A DNA stretch of 64,000 bases, from the NCBI GenBank assembly GCA_027627225.1, contig CM051036.1:36478426-36542425 (forward strand). Direction: 5' to 3'. The notes beneath the pieces are model-generated. The model was given only the letters and a program-made list of their open reading frames with translations, was not told the origin of the DNA and did not search any database. The number at the start of each line of letters is the position of its first letter. Position 1 is the stretch's first letter. A program made the position numbers and the translations under genes. Source of the DNA: Congeria kusceri. Taxonomy: Eukaryota; Mollusca; Bivalvia; Myida; Dreissenidae. This document shows, piece by piece, positions 36,201-48,200 of the stretch.

Positions 36201-39200
36201 TGTCCGGTGCATAACTCTTAAGACTATGAAAGCTATCAACGTTGAACTTCATAGGTAGATAGATCTCATTGAGGAGAAGTGCAATGCACAAGAACTGTTA
36301 CTCTGCACCTCATATTTTTGGAGTTATTGCCCTTTGTAAAGTTTCATACTTTTTGTGTCGCATTTTTGGTTTTAATAAGTCTTTTCTATGCAATTAGCCA
36401 GAGTGCAGTGCTTTTGGAGATTTCAGTAAATCTAATTTAAAAAAATTGAGCATTTACCTTAAGTGCTTCTTCATTTGGATTCACGTAAGCTATCCGGCAT
36501 CAGGCGACACATCCGACTCGCGGAATTCTAGTTGTAGTTAGAAATTCAGGTTAAAGTTTGTGTGCAACAATTCCATATCTCTATAACTAATACAGATATT
36601 TCATTGAAACTTCAAACTTCAAGGTTCAGGAAACGTCAGGGTCATTATATAAGGTCACTGACCAAGGCCCATAACTCTGACCTGCAATTTAGGAGAATTA
36701 TGGCCCTTATTATACTCAGAAATTCACGTTAAAGTTTGCGTGCAACAACTCCATCTCTATAACAACTACAGATATTCAATTGAAACTTCACACATGTCTT
36801 CAGGGTCATTATATAAGGTCACTGACCAAGGCCCATAACTCTGACCTGCAATTTAGCAGAATTATGCCCCTTATCATACGTAAAAATTTCAGGTTACAGT
36901 TTGTGTGCAACTACTTAATATCTCTATATCTGCTACTGATATTCAATTAAAAATTCACACATGTCTTCAAGGTCATTATATATAAGGTCACCGGCCAAGG
37001 CACATAACTGTGACCAGCATTTTAGCAGAATTATGCTTCTTTTTTGTAGTGATAAAGGCCAATAGGCTAATGGTCTTTAGACCATTATCAATTGCAGAGG
37101 CCCTCATCGGTGAAGTTTAGTCCATATGCTGTACATGTGTTACAGTGTAATTCAATGTTGGATAAGTATGATGTGGTCTACATGGTCATTAGGCTGGTGT
37201 TTGTTATAGAGGCCCACTGATGTACAGCGTAATGTCCTATTCTAATGGTTTGTAATGCAGTGTTGTACTAGTATGAAGCAGTCTCTGTGATTATTTATAT
37301 TTTATTACTGTTGTAGAGGCCCTAGCGGGTGCAGTTGGGCGACCTGTGGCAGCCGTGGACCCAGGCGTGAATCAGAAACTAGTCTTGAAGAAAGAAGCAG
37401 CCTCACCTAGTCACCGCCCTGAGGCTGGGATTGGAGATAAAATGGTATACTATCAATAGATATTGAGTCAGCCATCTCAGAATAAAGGATGACTTTCATT
37501 TTTTTCATTGTCACATCTTCATGCTAATCCATATGCTGCTGGCACAACTACACTTAAGATCCGTTATATCGCGATCCGTTATTTCGCGATATCCAATATA
37601 TCTCGAATATGCCGTGGATCCCGATTTTTTCCCATGTACTTCAATATTTTACTATTACACGACGTTCATAAATAAATCCAGTTTGGTCTGGATTTTCACG
37701 CCTACATCGCTACTCTTTCATTCACACTCATGTATTGCGACAAACAACCCGACCCGCTCAACATCAAAGTGTAACAGTTTGACGTCTTCAGCTTACAGCT
37801 CTTGTGCCACCCATGACAACGTCCTTTCACTGCTGTCGCATTAATTTGCAGCTTAATTACACGCTGTCCACGTGGAGGGTGTATACAGTAGCCATATGTC
37901 ATAGATCAGTACTGACCTATCTGAACGATAATAACGTTATCGATACGGCGTAACATTTTTTTTTTTCTTTTTTGTTTAAGAGGAAGTGCTAACTGCACAT
38001 CGTTCGTGATATAGATAACCAAATTTGTTGTTATGTGCTATGAAACTTTTATTCACAAGTAAAAATCTCAATGTTCTCTGCGCTACTAAGTTTTTATACG
38101 GCAATCAATACACCCACGCTTTCCATGATGATGACGTGACGTTTTACATGTCATCATAATTTTCGCGGCTTTTCAAGCAGACAAAGGATTTACACGAAGT
38201 ACATGTGCAGTTTATTTAAAAATAGGATTCGTGTTTACATCATGTGAACAGTTAAACTCAGATAGGCATTTTGGATTTGGAATTCATTAGACACAATTTG
38301 AAATTAATTACAAGGAATAATATTTTATTTAATGAAAAGTAGTGAAATATAGAAAAATATCAGTGAGATATATCCCTATATCACTCACAGTGATGGCCTA
38401 CTTTTTTAAATTTTATTTGATTTGAACAATATTTAATTGTAAGTGTTGCCACCATTTATCATACAGAATTACCAAGAAAGAAAAGTAGTGACGATTAATA
38501 ACACCAAATGCTAAGAATACCTCTCTGATATGTTGAAGTGTCTTTCCTCTTATTTTCTCTTGATTTTCCTCAGTTGTATTGTGCCAAGGAGACTAGATCA
38601 GACAATGCCTTGCAGGTACAAGTTTTACCCACAAGGCGTAGGAGCTCGTCATCTTGGTCCAAATTTAATTTTAGCATTCAAAGTATTTATTCCATCCTTT
38701 GCACTTTATTCATCCCAGCATATTACACTTGTACTTGTTGTTTACTGTTGCTATGAACAGTAGTCTCCCTTTGTTTACATAATTGTTGTATTGCCAGTTC
38801 TCCAATTCCAAATTATAACAAGAATCCAGTGTACCCTTAAGTAATAACTTGTGTTCATTAAGCACATAATTATATTGTTTTGTGTGTATTAAGTTTTTAT
38901 ATCCAGTTACCACTCTTAAGTATTTAAGTATCCAATGTGTGTTCTTGTAAGTAGTGTTCAGCTTTTAATTCTCTGCCATCTTGTTCCAAATTCTTGACCG
39001 ACTTTTAATCCAATTGTGTTGTTAAGTCCGAATAATTAATATAGAAAACACTTTATACGTATAAGTATTCAATTTCAGAACACTGCTAACAGTACATCTT
39101 TTGTTGTTTTACATTTTAACGCGCATCTACGAGTTTAATCAGCTTCTTTTTTTTTTGCTGAGGACTGAACGCACTTTCACTTTCAATATGTACTTTTATC

Positions 39201-42200
39201 ATAAATATATTTAAAGCTAGTAGTGTGTGTTAACTTCTTGATTTAAAATCTGTCCATTATTCAACGACTACATGCATCCAATTGTATTTAAACTTAAATA
39301 AATTTAGAAACACGGATTCTGCGTTGTCTATGAATATACTGTGTAGCAAAGTAGACAGTCGTACTGTAAACACGCTGCCATGATAATGCCTTGAGTCAAA
39401 CAAAATTTGCGATTTAAGTTGCTTAACTAGATCTAATCCACGGCACATATGATCGTTATCCAAGATGGCGCTGGAATGTTTATTACTAATCCCAATTACT
39501 ACGCATTATAGAGAAAATAGTGCGGACGTAATATTGTACATATCGTGTTGAAAATCCCGCAAATAAAAAATCAAACGTAAAGAATATTCAAATAGCATTT
39601 AAATAAAAAGAAAATTTGTTTGTTTACAGTGTGATAATGCGTGATATCGTCACCGGAAAGGGAGACAATATACATATTTTCACTTGTGCAAGCGCTCGTG
39701 CAAATATTAATTGTCTCCATTTCCGGTGACGATATCATGCGTTATCAGACCGAAAACAAACAAATATCCGCTATATATTTACACCCCCATAAATGAAGTT
39801 TAGGGGGGGTATATAGGAGTGAACTTGTCGGTCCGTCGGTCTATTGTCCGTCAGCCTGTTGGTTTTTGGTTTCCGGATGATAACTCTAGAAAGGCTTGAC
39901 ATATTCAAATAATTTTTGGTACACATGTGTAACATCATAGAATACAGGTCAAGTTTGATGTTGGTTACAAACCACTAAATTTTGACAGAGTTATGGCCTC
40001 TTTTCGACTTTAAATTCCCTAAAAACATGATTTTCGGATGATTACTCAAGAATGGCTTGACATATTCAAATAATTCTTGGTATACATGTGTAGCATCATA
40101 AAATACGGGTCAAGTTCGACTTTGGTTACAAACCTCTAAATTTTGACAGAGTTATGGCCGTTATTTGACTTAAATTCCCTAAAAATATGGTTTCCTGACG
40201 AAAACTCGACAATTGCATGACATATTTAAATAATTATTGTAATACATGTGTAGCATCATTAAATACAGGTCAAGTTCGACTTTGGTTACAAACCATTAAA
40301 TTTTGACACAGTTATGGCCCCCCTTTTTGACTTTAATTCCCGAAAAACATGGACAATAATTCATGAAAGGCTTCACATGTTTAACTTATTTTTGGTACAT
40401 AGGTCAGGTCAGGTTCAGTCTTATAGTGTTTTACAGCTATTGGATTAACTCAAAGTGTCATGGATTGAAAAGAAAATGAATAAAATATGAAAATATTAAA
40501 TTTGTTTTTCATTTTGGTAAATTCTGTGAGCTACATATTTTGTCAAACTGGCATAATACTTGACTTTGTCAGATTGAAGTCTGCTGTAATTCAAGAAAGC
40601 CAAAGTTTATTAGTGGTAAACGAACTGATCAATATCATGTTTTTCCCAGCGGTTTGCTGGGATTCACAGAACGTTTTTTTTTTATATAAACGTATGTTTC
40701 AAAACCACTTAAGTACATGTATAACTGTGTAAAAATATCTATATGTTTGTATGCTGTACTTTGTAAAACAACTTTTTGTCTTTTGCAGAATTTTCCTAAA
40801 GAAAATCTGAACCAGAAGGAGGTTAAAAAGACAGTAGAAAAGTTGAATTCTCCATTACAAGGCCGGGCAGATGCCATAGCGAAGCCAAAGGTGCAGCACT
40901 CCGCTTCCGAGATCCGGGAGGTGTTGGGGCAGGTTGCCATGCAAATGAATAACATGAATATAGAGGAAACAAGGGGGAGGCAACCTGTGGAGGATGAAGA
41001 ACCTGTAAGGCTTCACTTGTGAAGTATTGTTTGGTTTGTTTGTTGGTGTCTTATACTTGAAAGCACAGCTTATTGTCTATGATAACTGAATGTAGTATTG
41101 AAGACATTTTGCAGTTGCCAACTTGCAAATGACAATACATACCAGAGATGATGTGGTGAATGAAACCAGTTGTTGAGCTTTAAAAAAGCTTTTTTTAGTT
41201 GATTTAGCATGCTTTAAACTAAACATTGATATACTGTACTGTTCATGTAAGTTACTCTGCAAGGGTCTTTTAGTTTAAGACTTTCTAAACTGTGATGATA
41301 AGTCATTTTTTACCAGGTTTTTCTAAGGAAAACTCTGGTTATGGGATTGGCTTATGTCGGCAGGCAAGGGGGTGGGCTTTCGGGCTTTTCCTGAACCAGG
41401 ATGTTTTTTCACCATTTTGGGAATATGACCTACCATAATCGACCATGTATTACGCGCACCTAAGTATAACGTGCACCTGATTTTTGGAGCAACATTTGGG
41501 GGGAAAAATCTAGAAAACAATTTGCAGCTGTTGTTTGTTAATGTCCGCTGCTTTTATTTTACCACCTTTTGTCCATGTTTTTTGTTGTTATTGTTTTGGA
41601 ATATTGTCCTCAATTTTTCATATAAAACGTAATCAATACAAATCTCATAAAAGCATACATAATTACCTTGTGCATGAAACACCTATTAATCCAAATTGAA
41701 TATAAATATTCATGTTAATATTCAATAAAACTTAATATTCAATAAGTTTTATGCCGTAACACAATCTCCATTTTAATTCCATAACATTTATTTTCTTCAC
41801 TCCCTTTTAAATCTCCAAACTATCCAATGCATTAACAAAACAACGGTCTGATTTTAATGACACCCTTAAAATTTCCTCTAGAACGCTAATTCATTAATGC
41901 TCTATCGACAGTGCTTGCATTGTTCAGGTACAGTAGTATTGATTGGTGCTTTTTTCACTGACCACGTGTTAATCGTGTTACACGCTTAACTGCGACAAAC
42001 AGCTAGAAGCTGGCCCCAGTCGGCAGTCACATCAAAGACTTTTTCAAGTTTGATTGACACCGCTGCTATGCTGTTGCTAACGGCTTGCAGATTTAGAGGC
42101 CTGGCTAATTGATGATGTTGCGCTTTCACTCTTTTTAGTTGTAACAGGTGTTATTATCAATGACTGTGTTTGGAAATAAAAAATTATTAAATATGAAATA

Positions 42201-45200
42201 AAAATAACGAAAAAATAAAAATAATAATAAATTTTTAAAATAACACGGCTGAAAATGACTGTTGCCGTGTAAAACGCGCACCAAATTTTCATAGCTGAAT
42301 TTTAGGGTAAAATTATGCGCATAATACATGGTCGATTACAGTATACCTGTGAAATTGGGAATTTTAGTGTCAATTCAGCAAATATTGGGGAAAAGTATAA
42401 TCGTTTAATAAATAAAATTTGAAGAATTTGTTAATAAAATTACATAAAATAGAATGTTCTGAACAAAAACAAATCAGTAAAATGGTTATACAACATCAAC
42501 AGTCTTTATTTCTACACTGAACACCTCTTATTTCCAAACATCTGAAAGTCAAACCATCAATTGGGAATTTTGGGACTGGATTTGGGGAAAAAAGATACGT
42601 TTTGCCATTGAGAATATGACCCAATAACGGCTATAAAATCAGCTTTAAAAAGCCGTGCATAAACAATCTTCAGAGCGCAACTCGTCCAGCATTTCTAAAG
42701 GGATTTGGGCCCCAGCGCCTAGTGTCAGGCTTTTGTGATTCAATCATTTTTGGCAGAATTATGGCGCTTTGTTTATTGTGCACGTATATAATATCTAGTA
42801 AACAATCTCTTCTGAGCGCAACTCCTACATTTCTCAAGGGATTTCAACCAACCTTTCACGGAACTATTGTCGCCAAGTGCCCCAGGGCTTATTGTCAGGA
42901 TTTTGTGATACTATCACATTTGGCGGAATTATGGCCCTTTGTTTGTTTTATACATATGTAATATATAAAGAACAATATCTTCAGATCACAACTTCTCCTA
43001 CATTTCTCAAGGGGTTTCGAACAAACTTTCACAGAACTACTGTAATTAAGTTCCCCAGCGCATATTGTGCTTTTGTGATTCCACTTCCTTTGGCGGAATA
43101 AAGGATATTTCAGGCCTGGCAGTTTTAAGCTGTTGGAAATTGAAAACCTGGTTTTGTGACATTTGTGTGTCTTTTGTTGTCAGTTATTTTATTGCCTTGT
43201 CTGCAGAGTCATTCTGTGAAACCACTGTAATAAAGTCAATGGATCACAACTTAGTCAAAAGCTGTCATGCATTGGTGTGGATGGGGGATCGTACCTGTGT
43301 AAAACATTGTTTATGTTGTAAGTTTATGCTGTATTATTATGTATATTGAAGACCCAGGGGTGGTCCTGCACTGTCTGTACATTCATCAACCAGCCTACCC
43401 GCCCCGGATGCGAGTTGTGCTCCGCCCCACGACCCACGGACTATGTGATACCTGCGGACTACGTCATGACGGAGGCGGAACGAAGGAGGCAGGAGGAGGA
43501 AGAATTCATTGAGCAACAAACGAGGCAGGTGGGTATTAAGATGTATGAATTTGGCAGGTGCCTAGTATCTTTACCTGGGCCCATATCCACCAACCTGTTC
43601 TTAGACTTAGGACATAAGAAAAAAGAACATTAAGACATAAGAATAAAGAACATTATGACATAAGAATAAAGAACATAAAGTTGTTTGTTTGTTTGGATTT
43701 TTTGCCGTTTTGAACAGTATTTCAGTCATATCACATCGGTCAGGTAACCTACTCACACTTTTCCTGGGCAAGCTTAGCCAATCTAAGCAATTCACCATTA
43801 CTATGTGCATATACCTATGCGAGTAACTGACAACTGCCCTACTTGAATCAGAGCTAGGGGGAGAATGGCAGCTGAAATTATTTCATGACCAATCCCCACA
43901 CAATATAGAACATTAACACATAAGAATAACGAATATTCTTAAAACTGTTCTTTTATTTTGAATGTTACTTTGTATTTACATTTATAGCCTTTTTAGCTCA
44001 CCTGAACGTGGTCATAGTGAGCCTTTGTGATCGCCTTTTGTCTGTTGTGTGTCGTCCGTCGTGCGTCAACATTGTCATTCAAACAACATCTTCTCCTAAA
44101 CTGCTTGGCAAATTTTCACAAAACTTCACAGAAATGATCCATGTGTGACCCTCTTTCAAAGTTGTTCAAATCATTTCGGTCAGCTGCATATGTAGGTCAA
44201 CAGAGCTAAAAATAGATTTGAAAAGTGAAAACTTTAAAAATCTTCTCTGAAACCGCACAGCTCAGAGCTTTCATATTTGGTATGTGGAATCCTCTAGTGA
44301 TCCTCTACAAAGATTGTTCAAATGATGCCCCTGGGGTCAAAACTGGCCACACCCCGGGGGTCACATGGTTTATATAGACTTAAAAAGAAAAATGACTTTA
44401 AAAATCTTCTCTTCTGAAACCACAAGGCCCAAAGGTTTTATATTTTGTATGTAACATTGCATAGTCGTCCTCTACAAAGATAGTTCAAATGATCCCCCAG
44501 GGGTCAAAACTGGCCACGCCCTGGGGGTCACATTGCCTATATAGACTTAAATAGCAAAATGACTTTTAAAATCTTTTCCTCTGAAACCGCAGGGCCTAGA
44601 GGTTTCATATTTGGTATGTAACATTAATGATATGGTCCTCTACAAAGATTGTTCAAATGATGCCCCTGGGGTCAAAACTGGCCCCGCCCCCGGGGTCACA
44701 TGGTTTATATAGACTTAAATAGAAAAATGACTTTAAAAATCTTCTCTTCTGAAACCGCAAGGCCCAGAGGTTTTATATTTAGTATGTAACATTGCATAGT
44801 GGTCCTCTACAAAGATTGTTCAAATGGTGCCACTGGGGTCAAAACTGGCCGGGCCCCGGTGGTCACATGGTTTATATAGACTTAAATAGCTAAATGACTT
44901 TTAAAATCTTCTCCTCTGAAACCGCAAGGCCCAGAGGTTTGGTATTTGGTTGGTAACTTTGTATAGGGGTCCTCTACAAAGATTGTTCAAATGATACCTC
45001 TGGGGTCGAAACTGTCCACGCCCCGGGGTCACATGGATTATATAGACTTAAATAGCAAGATTACTTCAAAATTCGTCTCCTCTGAAACTACAAGGCCCAG
45101 AGGTTTCATATTTGGTATATAACATTGCATAGTGGTCCTCTACAAAGATTGTTCAAATGATGCCCCTGGGGTAAAAACTGGCCATGCCCCAGGGGTCACA

Positions 45201-48200
45201 TGGTTTATATAAACTTAAATAGCTAAATGACTTTGAAAATGTTCTTCTCTGAAACAGTAAGGCCCAGAGGTTTGTTATTTGGTTGGTTATAGGGGTCCTC
45301 TACAAAGATTGTTCAAATGATGCCCTGGGGTCAAAACTGGCCACGCCCCAGAGGTCACATTGTTTGGATAGAGTTAAATAGCAAAATTACTTCAAGAATC
45401 TTCTCTGAAACCGCAAGGCCCAGTGGTTTCATATTTGGTATGTAACATTGCATACTGGTCTTCTGCAAAGATTGTTCAAATGATGCCCCTGGGGTCAAAA
45501 CTGGGATGCCTTAAACTCAGGTGAGCAACCTAGGGCCATCGTGGTCCTCTTGTTTATTAAGAACAGTTCGTTGTTGATGACATAAGGGTCATTGGTATCA
45601 GCATATTTGTGAACACACAATACTTTTTAGTTCACGTGAGCACGAAGTGCTAGGTGAGCTATTGGTATAGGGGACCACTGTTGGTGTATGACCATAAAAT
45701 CTCGGATGGGATTGTTATTGGGCCAGATCACACAAGTGACACTAGAGTTGTTGCCCCTGTTTTATGCAAAAAAGTGCAAAAATGCCTTTTTCCAACATAT
45801 AGACTTTATTTTCCATCCACTCTTAACCAAAACTTTTACATTTTGTGTATGACCATAAAATCTCAGAAGGCTTCAAAAATTATTTCAAACACCGGAGTTA
45901 TTGCCCTTTGTTTATGAAAAAATATACAAAAATGGACATTATTCAGGATAGAGACTTCATTTTTCATCCCATTTTCACCAATCTTGCACAATTTGTCTAT
46001 GACCATGAAATTGCAGTTGAAGTCGAATATAAGCAAGATCGGAACAGAAGCGCCGGAGTAATTGCCCTTTGTATTTGAAAAAAAAAGGCAAAAATGGACA
46101 TTATTAAGGATAGAGATTTCATTTTTCATCCAATCGTCATCAATCTTGCACAGTTTGTCTATGACCATAAGATTACAAGTGAAGTTGAATATAAACAAAA
46201 TCAGGCCAGAAACACCAGAGTTATTGCCCTTTGTTTGTGAAAAATTTTTTTTTTTACAAAAATGGACATTATTCAGGATAGAGATTTAATATTTCATCCA
46301 ATCTGTACCAATCTTGCCAAGTTTGTCTATGACCATAAAACTAAAGGTGGAGTCGAAAATAAGCAAAATCGGGCCAGTAAAACTGGATTTATAGCCCGTT
46401 GTTTGTGAAAAAATATACAAAAATGGACATTATTCAGGATAGACTTCATTTTTCATCCAATCTTCACCAATTGTGCACAGTTTGTCTATGAGTGTAACAT
46501 TACAGATGAAATCGCATATTAGCATGGTCGGGCCAGAAACACCAGAGTTATTGCCCCTTGTGTGTGAAAAAAAATATCAACAAGTTATCAAATGATTGGC
46601 TTGCACACACAATTTTTTAATCAATGTAAACCTTGCATGCAGTTATTTGTACATGCAATATTGATGGCTTCAGAGCCTGCGTTAACATCATTTATCATCA
46701 TTGAACAGAAAATTACCAAAGAAAAAGCAAAACTTTACCTTATAGCACAGCCATTGCAATTATCGCATTGCAACTAGTTCCCCAAAACTGTCTTCGAAAA
46801 AGACATCTAAATCTACTGTTTCTGCATTTTCCAGAATTGTCACTGACTTAATGAAAAAGGGTCAGGTAAGAATATCGAGAAAAATGATTTGAGAACCATT
46901 AGCAAAATCACAGCACACCCACTACCCAACTCGTTTTTTAGTTAGCCCATTGCACTAACCGATGTTTTAAATCAAATAGATCCTGTTCCCCTTGCGTTTT
47001 GTTCAGATACCTTTGTATTCAAACCTGTCACAACAGTAGGGTCTTCATTTGTACCAGTTCTCAGGTGAGCGCTTTGGGCCATCATGGTCCTCTTGTTCTT
47101 ATGTCTTAGTCTATTCTTAATATTAAGAAAGGGCTGATGTACATGGGCTCGGTTCATGGGTTGGTCATATGGTTGTAAATACCACTATTCAGTTGCTTTT
47201 TTTCCTGTCCCTTCCTGTCGCTATTGAATGAAAGAATATTTGAGGCGTGTCATCGGAAAACCGGGCCTAATGCATGTGCGTAAAGTGTCATACCGGATTA
47301 GCCTGTGAAGTCTGCACAGGCTAATCCGGGATGGCACTTTCCGCTTTTATGTCATTTTCTGTTTCAAGGAAGTCTCTTATAACCATAAATCCACTGTAGG
47401 CGGAAAGTGCCGTCCTGGATTAGCCTGTGCGGACTGCACAGGCTAATCTGGGACGACACTTTACGCACATGCATTAAGTCCGGTTTTCCCTCGACACGCC
47501 TCATTTCATTTTAGTCTCTACCTTATGGTAATTCCGATTGTTTTAATGAAATTGAAAGTTACTTTTGTTGGTGGAATGGGGGTCTATTTTGGTGTAAAGT
47601 AGGCGATTCCTTATTTGAATGTTAAGTTTCCTTACAGGACAATTTAAAAGAATGTAGTGTTTCAGTAAGTTGATTGCAAATTCAAAACATGGGTACACAA
47701 TTTGCATGTGACAAGAAATCAAAGACAATACAGATATAAATAATTGTGCAAGAATTGATTTCTCGAATGAATTGTGTGGTTTTTCATTCAATCTGGAAAG
47801 GTTAGTAGAAATGTCAGTATTTAAATGAGTAAAAATATTGAATCTCATATTTAATGTTTTGTTTCGTACATCGTACTTTATTTTGTAACTACAGTGCATT
47901 ACTGTTATTTCACACACCGTTAAACCAAATTCCTTGTTATTTCAAAGTTTATTTTGGTTCCGATATTTTCCTTCTTAATTTAATTAGAAATTACTATGGC
48001 TATTTTGAACCCATAAATCCCAACACTTAAGCGCATTTGTCAATTTTAATTTGAATTGTCATCTGTGCAGTGGTCTCACCTTAACTCTTATTATCAGCCA
48101 TTTGAGTCATTTATCATTTATTCCTGGATTTTATCATAAACATTACCTATTCCTGTAAAGGAGATTGTTATATATCATAAACAGTTAAACAGCTTGCAAC

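Noticed and set aside
37521..37844. ORF of 107 codons in intron 6
   Set aside because: No homology, Ser/Thr/His-rich composition typical of chance ORFs, and overlapped by an ORF on the opposite strand.
47543..47917. Minus-strand ORF of 124 codons
   Set aside because: Low-complexity AT-driven sequence without family motifs or promoter context.
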